From Rhizobium sp. S152 (GTDB taxonomy: Bacteria > Pseudomonadota > Alphaproteobacteria > Rhizobiales > Rhizobiaceae), in the NCBI RefSeq assembly GCF_030380735.1, contig NZ_JAUDRZ010000025.1, positions 1-64,000 of the forward strand: a stretch of 64,000 bases of DNA, given 5' to 3'. This document shows positions 8,836 through 17,592 of the stretch, piece by piece. Numbering within the stretch: the first letter of the stretch is position 1; each line of letters starts with the position of its first letter. The translations under genes and the position numbers were made by a program. The notes beneath the pieces were generated by a model that saw only the letters and a program-made list of their open reading frames with translations, did no database searches and was not told the DNA's origin.

Positions 8836-11080
8836 CGATTGCAGCTCGAACCTTCGAGGGGGTCATGGGCATGTCACGAAACCTTATTCCTGTCGCATCC
8901 GCGAGCGCGTTCGCCAACGCAGCCGATGTAGGTCCCTGGCCGCACTCGGCGACACCCAGGAAAGGTTGGCCCGGCTGCTGCTCCACTTCGACGTCAACCT
9001 TTTCAGGAATATCGAGGAATCGCAGGATTGGATATTCGCTCCAGTCAAAGCTAGTTCGCAATGTTTCGGTGTTCTGAACTGCTTCCCGTGTGCACCAACT
9101 CAAAGATTGGATTATCGCACCCTCAACTTGGTTTTGGATGCCGTTTGGACTGACAGGCTCGCCGCAATCAACTGCTGCCTGAGCGCGGAGAACGCTGATG
9201 CGGCCGGTATCTTGATTGACCTTGACCTCAAGGCAGACAGCACAATACGCGCCAATATTCTTGTATCGAGCAAAGGCCATACCAAACCCATGAAGCGGTC
9301 CCTGCTTTCGGCGCCCTTGCCAACCGAACGCCTTGGAAGCCGTCAACATTACCCTCCGAGCCCGCTCATCGGCCATGTGGTTCAGTCTCATGTCTAAGGG
9401 GTCGACCCCAGCGACGTGTGCCAGCTCATCAAACATGCTCTCAATTGAAAACACATTGAGGTGTGCTCCCAATGACCGAAGCGCTGACACTCGGATGGGC
9501 ATGTCCTTAATGAAATGATAGAGGACGTCCATGTTCGGCAGATCATAAAGGGGGTTGGAATTGCGGCTGCCATCCCCCTCAGGCATCGGGATGGGTTTAC
9601 CCTCTGGCACGGGGAATGGCGGAACTACTTCACTGCCAACTAAGACTCCACCGGCGTTTACAGGGCGATTGTTGTGCGGATTGCTCCAGACTTCATACTT
9701 CCACGAGACAATCCGGTTATTATTGTCGAGCCCAGCCTCGACCTCAGTTATCATGCCGGGACCAAGCGGTTCCCAACCGAACTCTTGTTCACGCATCCAC
9801 TGCAATCGAACAGGGCGACCAGGAACGGACATTGCTATGAGTGCGGCTTCGGCTGCGACATCGTCGGCCCCGTTTTGGCCGTAGCAACCTGAGCCCTCAA
9901 CGTGAATTGCTCGGATTTTCTCTATTGGATAGCTCAGGAGATCTGCTGCTACGCGTCTGACGTCGAACGTCCCCTGGCTATGTGTCCAGATGGTGAGAAG
10001 ATCGCCGTCCAAGAGTGCCAAAGCACACGATGGCCCGATTGAGCCATGACTGATCCACGGTCGTGAATATTTGGAGGACACGATCTTAACTGGATCGGGC
10101 GTGGGCTTATGGACGTCGAGAATGACGATGTCCCTCGCGGGGAGAGCCTTCAGAGTTTCCTGCACAGTGCCGGTAGGGAACTTGGACCTCGCGAGTTCGA
10201 ACGGCGATGCCTGTAGCTTCCGCATTAAACGAATTGCATCCCATTCCTTTTCAGCAAGTACAGCGTGGAACGAGCCCTTCTCCACGAACTTGACCAAACC
10301 GGGCATAGCTTCGATTTCTGCCCGTGGAGGCAATTTCAGGCGCGTTCCTTCGCTAGGTCCGCGGATGACGCGGGCGTGAAGCATATTGGGGAGTCGCATG
10401 TCATGTATGAATGCTTGTCCGCCCGTGGTCTTGGCAGGTATGTCCAATCGCGGAAGGTTCACTCCCATCGTCCGGAAGTCTTTGGTCAATCGCAAAGGTG
10501 CGTTTGGAACTGCCTTAACATGGAGAGACGTCGTTCCGGCGATTTCGCCATAGCTGATGACCCTGCCGTCAGGGGATTTGATGTTACCATCGCCCAACGT
10601 TTCCAGACTATCGGCAGGGACGCTCAGTTTAGCGGCGGCATTCTGGACAAGCAACATACGAACGTTTGCGGCGGCGTTGCGGACGGCCGTGCCGCTGTCC
10701 TGCATCGAATGGCTACCCGCGGTCAGGCCCTCGTCCGGTGTCCGCTCAGTATCCACTGTAACCATGGTCACTTGCGACGGTTTCAGATCTAGTTCCTCTG
10801 CCGCCACCTGCAGCAGAGCCGTCTTGATCCCCTGCCCCAACTCCGCCTTTCCCGTGAAGACGGTCGCATGACCGGTTGCATCGATCTGAATCCAGGCATC
10901 AAGAAAGGGCCACGACTTCAGACTTCCCAGTAGTTCCGGTGCAACAACAGCTGGACCTGCTCCACCCTCGCCGCCACCTGCGAGCTGGGCTATTGCGGGT
11001 CTAGTCAGGGAAAAAGCTACCGCGATACCCGCAGAGGCGAGAAAGGAGCGACGAGAGAGCGCGACTTGTTGAACGGTCAT
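8825..11080 (-). CDS. Molybdopterin-binding large subunit of a periplasmic xanthine-oxidase-family dehydrogenase (IorB/AldH-like)
   Basis: Catalytic subunit of 751 residues with a Tat signal (SRRSFLASAGIAVAFS, residues 9-24), so it is exported folded with its cofactor. Motifs of the isoquinoline 1-oxidoreductase beta / aldehyde dehydrogenase group are visible: GKAELGQGIKTALLQ near residue 75, DTERTPDEGLTAGS near 110, and the C-terminal region AECGQGPTSAALANAL carrying the probable active-site Glu. The start ATG shares one base with the stop of the [2Fe-2S] subunit gene (TAATG), and the cytochrome gene is upstream. Known relatives with this three-part layout include nicotinate dehydrogenase NicAB and the membrane aldehyde dehydrogenase of acetic acid bacteria. 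Substrate is therefore either an N-heterocycle, hydroxylated with water-derived oxygen, or an aldehyde; the neighbouring catabolic genes favour an aromatic compound. Confidence 0.87.
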   Translation of the reverse strand: MTVQQVALSRRSFLASAGIAVAFSLTRPAIAQLAGGGEGGAGPAVVAPELLGSLKSWPFLDAWIQIDATGHATVFTGKAELGQGIKTALLQVAAEELDLKPSQVTMVTVDTERTPDEGLTAGSHSMQDSGTAVRNAAANVRMLLVQNAAAKLSVPADSLETLGDGNIKSPDGRVISYGEIAGTTSLHVKAVPNAPLRLTKDFRTMGVNLPRLDIPAKTTGGQAFIHDMRLPNMLHARVIRGPSEGTRLKLPPRAEIEAMPGLVKFVEKGSFHAVLAEKEWDAIRLMRKLQASPFELARSKFPTGTVQETLKALPARDIVILDVHKPTPDPVKIVSSKYSRPWISHGSIGPSCALALLDGDLLTIWTHSQGTFDVRRVAADLLSYPIEKIRAIHVEGSGCYGQNGADDVAAEAALIAMSVPGRPVRLQWMREQEFGWEPLGPGMITEVEAGLDNNNRIVSWKYEVWSNPHNNRPVNAGGVLVGSEVVPPFPVPEGKPIPMPEGDGSRNSNPLYDLPNMDVLYHFIKDMPIRVSALRSLGAHLNVFSIESMFDELAHVAGVDPLDMRLNHMADERARRVMLTASKAFGWQGRRKQGPLHGFGMAFARYKNIGAYCAVCLEVKVNQDTGRISVLRAQAAVDCGEPVSPNGIQNQVEGAIIQSLSWCTREAVQNTETLRTSFDWSEYPILRFLDIPEKVDVEVEQQPGQPFLGVAECGQGPTSAALANALADATGIRFRDMPMTPSKVRAAIVTL

Positions 11081-11562
11081 TATTTACCTGCCTTTGCAAC
11101 GGCGCCGAGTTCATCACTTGCCCGTCTGACCGCGCGGAGAATCCGAGCGTGTGTTCCACAACGGCAAAGGTTGGGTTGCATGTGAACGCGAATATCTTCG
11201 TCTGAGGGGGACGGGTTCTTGTCCAGCAACGACTGGGCCCTCATTATCATACCAGCAATGCAATACCCACATTGGGCCGCCTGCTCCTCTTGGAACGCGC
11301 GTTGGACAGCATTGGGGCTGTCCGCAGTCCCCAATCCCTCAATTGTGAGAATTGCTCGACCGGCGACCGCACGCACGGGTGTCAGGCAGGAGAATACTGC
11401 CTGACCGTCTACTATGACGGTACAAGCACCGCATTGCCCAAGGCCGCAGCCGTATTTGGCTCCGTTCAACTCAAGCTCGTCTCTGAGGACGTAAAGCAGA
11501 GGTGTGCTCGGGTCGACATCGACTGACTTCTGGCTTCCATTGATGTTCAGGCTCGAGTTCAT
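11080..11562 (-). CDS. [2Fe-2S] small subunit of the molybdenum dehydrogenase (IorA-like)
   Basis: Electron-transfer subunit of 160 residues with both iron-sulfur sites complete. The plant-type ferredoxin cluster uses C39, C44, C47 and C59 (GCGLGQCGACTVIVDG). The second cluster uses C98, C101, C133 and C135 (QCGYCIAGM and NLCRCGTH). There is no signal peptide, so it is presumably carried through the Tat system with the large subunit. It passes electrons from the molybdenum centre to the cytochrome encoded just upstream, whose stop codon ends 3 nt before this start. Confidence 0.92.
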   Translation of the reverse strand: MNSSLNINGSQKSVDVDPSTPLLYVLRDELELNGAKYGCGLGQCGACTVIVDGQAVFSCLTPVRAVAGRAILTIEGLGTADSPNAVQRAFQEEQAAQCGYCIAGMIMRAQSLLDKNPSPSDEDIRVHMQPNLCRCGTHARILRAVRRASDELGAVAKAGK

Positions 11563-11565
11563 CGA

Positions 11566-12855
11566 CTATTCCTCGGATCTGGCCGAAGCCACTGACTTTT
11601 CGACATTCTTCCAGTCGGGTTGGTTAGAAAATCTCGTGCGGACGTAGGCCAAAAGGTCGGCCAACTGTTTGTCTGTCATGTTCTGGGCGAAGGACGGCAT
11701 GAAAGAACTTTTGCCTGGAGGTGCCGCCACGCCTTGCAGAAGAGCGGCCGCCGCATTGGTCGGATCGTCCATCTTGAGCGTGGTCAAATCAGAAAGGGCT
11801 GGACGTCCTTGCTGGCTCATCGCCGAACCGGGCTCATGACAGCCTGCGCACGCTCCCTGAAATAGCATCGCACCTTCTGGATGCCGATCCGCAGCCGCAC
11901 GAGCGTTATCGATCAGTTCAGGAGCGTCAGCTCGCTTGCTTTTGTCGACGCCCATGATCGACGATACATAAACCGCAATCGACCTCACATCTGGGTCATT
12001 GAGGTTCGACAGGCCCTCGGCCACTGGACCCATGGGGCCAGCTGCCGCGCCATGACCCCGGTCAAAGCCGGTCTTCAGATAGTTATAAAGCGATTGAGTC
12101 GTCCAGGATTTGGCCGATGGATTGGAGGAGTTCAGAGGGGGAGCGTTCCAACCTTCCGCGACGCCTCCAGCGAACTCATTGCCGCGTTCTTCCCCACCCG
12201 CCAGATTGCGAGGTGTGTGACAGCCTCCGCAGTGAGCAAGGCCATCGACAAGATATCGACCTCGGTTCCATTCATCTGATTGCCCCGCAACGGCTTCAAA
12301 CTCCGACTCGTGGAGGAAGAGCATCTTCCATCCAGCCAGCAGGGGTCGAAAGCCGAGACCTGGTAGGAGATTGTTTTCCGGTGCTAATTGAGACACAGGC
12401 TGCCTGGTCATCAGAAATGCATAGAGCGCGTGCAGGTCGTCTTTGGACACATGAGTAAAATGCTCATACGGAAGGGCGGGATAGAGGTGACTTCCGTCCC
12501 GAGCCACACCCCGCTTCATTGCTCGCGAGAAAGCCTCTTCCGACCAATTACCTATGCCAGTCGCTTCATCAGGAGTGATGTTATTCGAATACAAGGTGCC
12601 GAATGGTGTAGGAAGCGGTCGGGCACCTGCAAACGGCACACCATTTTCTGACGTATGACAGACTATGCAATCGCCCACAGTCGCCAACTGCTCGCCCCGC
12701 CTCACGATTGCGGGGTCAAAACTATTTCTGTCTGGCCGAGCTATCTTTTCAATTTCGGGCTCATAGACGTACCAGATGGCGAATGAGCCAACGGTTACGG
12801 CCGCTAACAAGGCGCCGCCCAGAGTAATAGTCACAAATTTCCTTGTCAGCTTCAT
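11566..12855 (-). CDS. Membrane-anchored tri-heme cytochrome c, electron acceptor of the molybdenum dehydrogenase
   Basis: Protein of 429 residues with one N-terminal membrane helix (about residues 7-29) and three heme c motifs: CIVCH at 63-67, CGGCH at 209-213 and CAGCH at 336-340. The ATG at 12855 puts the membrane helix directly at the N terminus; an in-frame extension to 12948 is arginine-rich and unlikely. Tri-heme cytochromes of this type feed electrons from dehydrogenases to the quinol or oxidase chain, and in this operon it should accept them from the [2Fe-2S] subunit. In nicotinate dehydrogenase the hemes are fused to the large subunit; here they are separate, as in acetic-acid-bacterial aldehyde dehydrogenase. 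Confidence 0.88.
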   Translation of the reverse strand: MKLTRKFVTITLGGALLAAVTVGSFAIWYVYEPEIEKIARPDRNSFDPAIVRRGEQLATVGDCIVCHTSENGVPFAGARPLPTPFGTLYSNNITPDEATGIGNWSEEAFSRAMKRGVARDGSHLYPALPYEHFTHVSKDDLHALYAFLMTRQPVSQLAPENNLLPGLGFRPLLAGWKMLFLHESEFEAVAGQSDEWNRGRYLVDGLAHCGGCHTPRNLAGGEERGNEFAGGVAEGWNAPPLNSSNPSAKSWTTQSLYNYLKTGFDRGHGAAAGPMGPVAEGLSNLNDPDVRSIAVYVSSIMGVDKSKRADAPELIDNARAAADRHPEGAMLFQGACAGCHEPGSAMSQQGRPALSDLTTLKMDDPTNAAAALLQGVAAPPGKSSFMPSFAQNMTDKQLADLLAYVRTRFSNQPDWKNVEKSVASARSEE

Positions 12856-12966
12856 TTCGCGACCCAGTTGATAAAGTTTGTCATTTTTCGCGCAAAACCC
12901 ACGCCTTCTCTTGGTGAGAAGAACGGTGTTTGGATGATCGAATTGCAAAATGCAGTTTGTGCAGCC

Positions 12967-13611
12967 TTACTTTTCCAGTACGGCAGTTACGCCTGAAATG
13001 AACACTCGCAATTCCATTTCAACGACCTCGTCGATCTCGTCGACCGGCATTTGATAGATGAACTTGCGAACGCCAAGATAGAAGATCGCCGCGTGCAGGC
13101 CCCAGATGGCCTCGACCTCCATTGCGGTTACCGGCTTTTCGTCGATGGGAGGCGAATTAAACTCCCGTCTTAATTCCGAGATAATCAGACGGAACACTCT
13201 TTGACGGAGCAGCTCGAGGTATCGTGTATTGAAGTCCAAACCTTTCAGACCCGCGAACATAAACAGGCGGACCCACTCATAGGTTAGGATGACGCGAGAG
13301 TAGTCACGGTAAAACTCTCCAAGTCGCGCCCCCAATGGTTTGGTTCTGTCAACGATCAGTTCTTCCCAAAACGGATTCCACCTTCGCAGGAAGACTTCTT
13401 CATAAACGCGCTCCACCAATGCATCCTTGGTCGGAAAGTATCTATAGAGAAGCGGCTGGGTTATCCCTAACCGCGCAGCCAGCTCGCGAGTTTGCCCCTC
13501 GAATCCAAACTCAGCAAAGAAACCGACCGCACCTCGCACGATCTCCGCCTCTCGCTGCGCGGGGGACAAGCGTTTGGCCGTCTGCTTTATGTTCATCGCC
13601 GGTACCGCCAT
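12967..13611 (-). CDS. TetR-family regulator of the dehydrogenase and ABC-transporter operons
   Basis: 214-residue repressor. The N-terminal helix-turn-helix is at about residues 18-62 (GFEGQTRELAARLGI then PLLYRYFPTKDALVERVY), followed by an all-helical ligand-binding domain with an aromatic-rich stretch (FYRDYSRVILTYEWVRLFMF). The ATG at 13611 is preceded by an alternative TTG; an ATG at 13596 is also possible. It is the first gene of the leftward operon, ending 111 nt before the cytochrome start. A TTATC-N4-GATAT dyad begins 19 nt upstream of the start and a near-identical one lies at the start of the rightward operon, so it probably represses both and itself until the pathway compound binds. 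Confidence 0.85.
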   Translation of the reverse strand: MAVPAMNIKQTAKRLSPAQREAEIVRGAVGFFAEFGFEGQTRELAARLGITQPLLYRYFPTKDALVERVYEEVFLRRWNPFWEELIVDRTKPLGARLGEFYRDYSRVILTYEWVRLFMFAGLKGLDFNTRYLELLRQRVFRLIISELRREFNSPPIDEKPVTAMEVEAIWGLHAAIFYLGVRKFIYQMPVDEIDEVVEMELRVFISGVTAVLEK

Positions 13612-13629
13612 CAAAAAAACTAAGCTTAT

Positions 13630-13643
13630 TTATCAAGTGATAT
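13630..13643. promoter_or_regulatory. Operator O1 for the TetR-type repressor
   Basis: TTATC-AAGT-GATAT, 19 nt upstream of the tetR start. It lies inside CTTATTTATCA (13625-13635), which is repeated in inverted orientation at the other end of the intergenic region. Same spacing as O2. Assignment to this TetR protein is inferred from position. Confidence 0.6.
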
Positions 13644-13649
13644 CATTGC

Positions 13650-13670
13650 GGTAAATAGGTATGCCGCCAG
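13650..13670. promoter_or_regulatory. Additional perfect dyad in the tetR / ABC intergenic region
   Basis: Arms TATGCCGC and GCGGCATA separated by CAGAA. It differs in sequence from O1 and O2 and could be a site for a second regulator or a short transcript hairpin for the tetR leader. Confidence 0.4.
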
Positions 13671-13699
13671 AAGCGGCATATTTTGCTTAAAATTGGCAC

Positions 13700-13727
13700 T
13701 TGACGGCATAAATTGCTTCCGTATGTT
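13700..13727 (+). promoter_or_regulatory. Candidate sigma-70 promoter of the ABC-transporter operon
   Basis: A TTGACG box at 13700-13705 and a TATGTT box at 13722-13727, 16 nt apart. Operator O2 begins at the last base of the -10 box, so bound repressor would block RNA polymerase. Based on box match and position only. Confidence 0.45.
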
Positions 13728-13740
13728 TATCGCATGATAA
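13727..13740. promoter_or_regulatory. Operator O2 for the TetR-type repressor
   Basis: TTATC-GCAT-GATAA, a perfect palindrome that extends to TTTATC/GATAAA. It ends 24 nt upstream of the ABC binding-protein start and overlaps the candidate -10 box. Together with O1 it gives two sites 97 nt apart flanking the divergent promoters. Confidence 0.62.
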
Positions 13741-13764
13741 ATAAGAGGTCTGGGAGGAGATTTC

Positions 13765-14997
13765 ATGTTTAGCAGGCGCAAATTTCTGGCGAGCGCAGCT
13801 TTATCAGCAGCGGTAACCCAGCTCCCCTCAATAGGGAGAGCCCAGAACAAAACCCTTCGCGTAGGGATACTAAGCTGCAAGTCCGGAGCACTCGCATCCG
13901 GGGGCAAGCAGATGGAAGATGGGTTTGCCCTCTTCTTGAAAGAACGCGGTGGTAGCGTCGCAGGGCTGCAGGTTGAACTAACGGTCGCTGATACGAGCGG
14001 GCAGCCAGCACTCGCTAAGACGCGGGCGCAGGAACTGGTTGAGAGAGCGAACGTCGACCTTATCGTTGGTCCTGTAGCTGCTTTTGAGGCACTTGCCATT
14101 AATGATTATTTGGCCGAAGCCAAAGTACCGCTGCTCTGCTCGTCAGCGGCTGCGGAGGACCTTACCCAGCGCAAACTGAACCCCTGGTTCGTTCGAACAT
14201 CCTCTTCATCTGCGCAGCCTTGCCACCCGCTTGGCGAATATGCGGCCCGAGAACTCGGTTATAAGTCGGTAATCACGATTGCAGACGATTTCGCGTTTGG
14301 TCAGGAACAAACTGCAGGTTTCCAGCGCGTCTTCGAAGCGAATGGCGGCACTGTGTCCAGCAAACTCTGGGCTCCACTCACGACCGCAGACTACGGCACA
14401 TACATTTCGCAAATGAGCGGAGCGGACGCGGTCTTTGCGGCATTCGCGGGTGCCAACGGCCTCCGCTTCCTCAAGCAATTCAATGACTACGGGATGAAAG
14501 ATCAGATCCCGGTTATCTCCGCGATGACGACAGTAGATGAGGGTGTGCTGAAGAGCATGGGCGACGAAGCGCTCGGCATAATCTCAGCTGGTTGGTACTC
14601 GGCAGCGTTGCCGACGGCCGAGAATAAGGCATTCGTTGATCAGCTTCGAGCAATTACTGGCGTAGACCCCGGTTTCTATTCCGTCGGAGCCTATTCCGCT
14701 GGCCTAGCCTTGGAAGCTGCGCTGAAGTCTACGGGCGGGAACATAGAAGATAAGCAAGCCTTCATGGATGCGCTGAAGAAGGTCGAAATTTCAAATGACC
14801 CGCGAGGCCCGTGGAAGCTCGATCAATACGGAAACCCCGTTCAAAACATCTACATTCGCAAGGTTGAGCGAAAAGACGGGCGCTTAGTAAATTCGGTAGT
14901 CCGTACCTACGACAAGGTCTCGCAATTCTGGAATTACAGTCCAGAGCAATTTCTTGCCAGCCCGGTCTACTCGCGAAACGACCCCGCGAAAATCTGA
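13765..14997 (+). CDS. ABC transporter periplasmic binding protein, branched-chain amino acid/amide type
   Basis: Substrate-binding protein of 410 residues of the HAAT family (LivJ/AmiC-like fold). An export signal with a Tat-like motif (SRRKFLASAALSAAV, residues 3-17) ends near GRAQNKTL. LRVGILSCKSGAL opens the first lobe and the VDLIVGPV segment is typical of the family. The ATG has a strong ribosome binding site (GGGAGGAG). First gene of the rightward operon, directly under operator O2. HAAT binding proteins linked to catabolic genes often bind aromatic acids instead of amino acids, which fits the amidohydrolase, dehydrogenase and hydroxylase genes that follow. Confidence 0.88.
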   Translation: MFSRRKFLASAALSAAVTQLPSIGRAQNKTLRVGILSCKSGALASGGKQMEDGFALFLKERGGSVAGLQVELTVADTSGQPALAKTRAQELVERANVDLIVGPVAAFEALAINDYLAEAKVPLLCSSAAAEDLTQRKLNPWFVRTSSSSAQPCHPLGEYAARELGYKSVITIADDFAFGQEQTAGFQRVFEANGGTVSSKLWAPLTTADYGTYISQMSGADAVFAAFAGANGLRFLKQFNDYGMKDQIPVISAMTTVDEGVLKSMGDEALGIISAGWYSAALPTAENKAFVDQLRAITGVDPGFYSVGAYSAGLALEAALKSTGGNIEDKQAFMDALKKVEISNDPRGPWKLDQYGNPVQNIYIRKVERKDGRLVNSVVRTYDKVSQFWNYSPEQFLASPVYSRNDPAKI

Positions 14998-15028
14998 TTA
15001 ACCGACCCTAGCAGATTGGAGACGTCGA

Positions 15029-16033
15029 ATGATTATCGACGCGCATAACCATGTCATTCCGCAGGCAATTATCGACCGCCTGAACGAAGATCGAGAGACC
15101 TTTGGCGTGAGGGTCGATCACACCGTCTCGGGAATCAAGGTTTCCCACAAAGAAGGTTTTGCATACCCGCTATTCGATGAGTTCCTAACACCGGCACAAA
15201 AGCTGGCCGCGATGGACGAGTGGAGAATTGACACTGCAGTCATCTCGCCCTCTCCGACATTGTTTTTCTATCGTGCGGACTCTGATGCCAACGCGCGATT
15301 CGTACGCGCTCTAAATATCTCAATCGCCGAATTCGTAGATAGTTGCCCCAGTCGCCTCATTGGGATGGGGACCCTGCCCATGCAGTCCCCTGAAGCTTCA
15401 GTCGCTGAGCTGGAGTTTCTTGTATATACCCTTGGCATTCGGGCAGTCATGATCGGCACCCATATCGACGGCGTTCAGCTAGCTGATCCGCGCTTTCGCC
15501 CGCTGCTGAAACGCGCCGCGGAACTCGAAGTGTTCATCCTGACGCATCCCTACTACTTCGGATCGAAGCAAGGACTGGAACCGTTCTATCTCACAAATCT
15601 GATCGGCAATCCTCTGGACACCACCGTGATGGCGGCCCACCTGATCTTTGGTGGCGTGATGGAAGAGATTCCAAATCTCAAGATATGCCTCTCTCATGCC
15701 GGAGGCTTTGCGCCCTATCAGATCGGACGACTCGTGCATGGCAACCTAGTCCGGCCAGAGGCTCAAACGACGCGACTTCCGGTAAAGGATCTATTCAAAA
15801 AGTTCTATTTCGACACTATCACTCATGACCCACAGGCCCTGAGATACTTAGTATCAGTTGTCGGAGCGGATCACGTACTGCTCGGCACGGACATCCCTTA
15901 CGACATGGCGGATATCGACCCGATGCGCACGCTGAAGGACAGCGGTCTTAGCGAAGCCGACATGTCGAAAATATCTAGTCTCAATGCCCTCTCCCTCATC
16001 GGAACTCCCAGAGGAGTGACTGCAGATGTCTGA
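15029..16033 (+). CDS. Amidohydrolase-2 family metal enzyme, ACMSD-like decarboxylase
   Basis: TIM-barrel metalloenzyme of 334 residues. The metal and catalytic residues of the ACMSD family are all present: H6 and H8 (DAHNH), H173 (ILTHPYY), H223 (CLSHAGG) and D288 (LLGTDIPYD). Family members are mostly non-oxidative decarboxylases of aromatic or muconate-type acids: ACMSD itself, gamma-resorcylate decarboxylase, and the 3,6-dihydroxypicolinate decarboxylase of picolinate pathways; some are hydrolases. It sits between the transporter binding protein and an aldehyde dehydrogenase, and its last 8 nt overlap the next gene, so the two are translationally coupled. Decarboxylase is the better guess, substrate open. 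Confidence 0.8.
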   Translation: MIIDAHNHVIPQAIIDRLNEDRETFGVRVDHTVSGIKVSHKEGFAYPLFDEFLTPAQKLAAMDEWRIDTAVISPSPTLFFYRADSDANARFVRALNISIAEFVDSCPSRLIGMGTLPMQSPEASVAELEFLVYTLGIRAVMIGTHIDGVQLADPRFRPLLKRAAELEVFILTHPYYFGSKQGLEPFYLTNLIGNPLDTTVMAAHLIFGGVMEEIPNLKICLSHAGGFAPYQIGRLVHGNLVRPEAQTTRLPVKDLFKKFYFDTITHDPQALRYLVSVVGADHVLLGTDIPYDMADIDPMRTLKDSGLSEADMSKISSLNALSLIGTPRGVTADV

Positions 16034-17561
16034 CAACCTTCGCACAGTAGCAACCGGCCACGCCCATTCGGCTAGAGGCCTCTTTGTGGATGGTGAACAT
16101 CGTCCCTCCGCCGACAGTCGTTCCATGGAAATAAGATCGCCCGGAACCGGCAAGTTGATTGGGAGCGTGACCCTATGCTCTATCGACGACGTCGATCTAG
16201 CGGTGCGAAGCTCACACAAAGCGTTCCTTGCCAAGGACTGGGCAGGCATGAGTGTGAGGACACGCGCTCGGCTTGTGAACAAGCTCGCGGACGTCCTGGA
16301 GAATAACCTTGACGAACTTTTTGAACTGGAGACACTGAACAACGGTCGCCCGGTAAGAGAGACGCGGGCACAGCTATCCCGAATTCCAGATCTTTTCAGG
16401 TACAACGCTGGCCTGGCGCTCGCACGGCGGGATTCAGTGATTCCGGTCGAAGGGGACTATCTCACTTACACTAAACGCGTACCCGTTGGCGTCGTGGCCA
16501 ATGTCACACCGTTCAATCACCCCCTCCTTATCGCTTCGCGCAACATCGCACCTGCTCTCGCCTCCGGCTGCACCACAGTCGTCAAGCCATCCGAATATAC
16601 TCCACTTACGACGCTGCGGCTTGCGGAGTTGTTCATTGAAGCCGGGCTTCCGCCAGGGGCTTTCAACGTCGTAACAGGTGATGGCGCGACAACCGGCAAA
16701 GCCCTCACAAACCACCAAATGATCCGGAAGCTTGTTCTGACAGGGGGCACTGAGGCTGGCCGATTGGCTGGCGCAGCGGCGGCATCCAATTTCGCGCGGC
16801 AAACGCTTGAGCTGGGAGGAAAGACCCCGGTTGTAGTGTTCGATGATTTCAATGTCGATCAAGCAGTCAACTACGCGGCTTTTGGTGCATTTGTTGGCGC
16901 TGGGCAAACGTGCGTTTGCGCTGCCAGGCACATCGTGCAACGGGCGATCTACCGTGAGTTCGTCGACAAGCTTGCCGAGAAAGCTAAGGCAATCAAAGTT
17001 GGCGATCCATTTGATCCGGCGACCCAAATGGGACCGGTCATATCCGAGCGTCAACGTTCGAGGGTGCTGGAATATGTCCGGATTGGTAACGCCGAAGGCG
17101 CCCGGTTGGTGGCTGGAGGCGCGGTCCCTACAGACTTGCCGAGTGATCAGGGATTTTTTGTTCAGCCAACGGTCTTCGCTGATGTAACTCCAGCTATGCG
17201 CATCGCGCAGGAGGAGGTCTTCGGGCCGTTCACTGTGGTAATCCCATTCGACACCGAAGAACACGCGATTGCTATTGCGAATGACAGTCCCTACGGACTT
17301 GCCGCCGCCATTCGAACCCGGGACGTAGCGCGGGCACACCGTGTTGCCGAGCGCATAGAGGCGGGGATCGTCTGGGTTAACGACCATCACCGAGTGGATG
17401 CGGCTTCGCCTTGGGGCGGCTTCAAGCTTTCGGGAACCGGCCGAGAATTCGGCCAGGAATCATTTGACGCCTATTTCGACGTCAAGGCCACGATGGTCAA
17501 CGTTGGGGATCAACCCTTTGATTGGTTCGACATGTCAGCCCGCAATGTTCGGCTGAACTAG
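16026..17561 (+). CDS. NAD(P)-dependent aldehyde dehydrogenase
   Basis: ALDH-superfamily enzyme of 511 residues oxidising an aldehyde to its acid. Landmarks: the cofactor segment TPFNHPL and VVKPSEYTPLT (residues 161-195), LTGGTEAGRLAG at 238-249, general base E262 in LELGGKTP, and nucleophile C296 in GAGQTCVCAAR. EEVFGPFTVV and the C-terminal PWGGFKLSGTGREFG are intact. Coupled to the decarboxylase-like gene, an arrangement known from 2-aminomuconate and hydroxymuconate semialdehyde pathways, where the ACMSD product is taken by such a dehydrogenase. A role on a semialdehyde derived from an aromatic ring is therefore reasonable but unproven. Confidence 0.88.
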   Translation: MSDNLRTVATGHAHSARGLFVDGEHRPSADSRSMEIRSPGTGKLIGSVTLCSIDDVDLAVRSSHKAFLAKDWAGMSVRTRARLVNKLADVLENNLDELFELETLNNGRPVRETRAQLSRIPDLFRYNAGLALARRDSVIPVEGDYLTYTKRVPVGVVANVTPFNHPLLIASRNIAPALASGCTTVVKPSEYTPLTTLRLAELFIEAGLPPGAFNVVTGDGATTGKALTNHQMIRKLVLTGGTEAGRLAGAAAASNFARQTLELGGKTPVVVFDDFNVDQAVNYAAFGAFVGAGQTCVCAARHIVQRAIYREFVDKLAEKAKAIKVGDPFDPATQMGPVISERQRSRVLEYVRIGNAEGARLVAGGAVPTDLPSDQGFFVQPTVFADVTPAMRIAQEEVFGPFTVVIPFDTEEHAIAIANDSPYGLAAAIRTRDVARAHRVAERIEAGIVWVNDHHRVDAASPWGGFKLSGTGREFGQESFDAYFDVKATMVNVGDQPFDWFDMSARNVRLN

Positions 17562-17592
17562 CCAGGTCGCATTTTTTGTAAAGGACGTTCAG

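Noticed and set aside
16434..17390. 318-codon open frame on the minus strand
   Set aside because: Shadow of the aldehyde dehydrogenase gene, whose catalytic residues are intact; composition is not protein-like.
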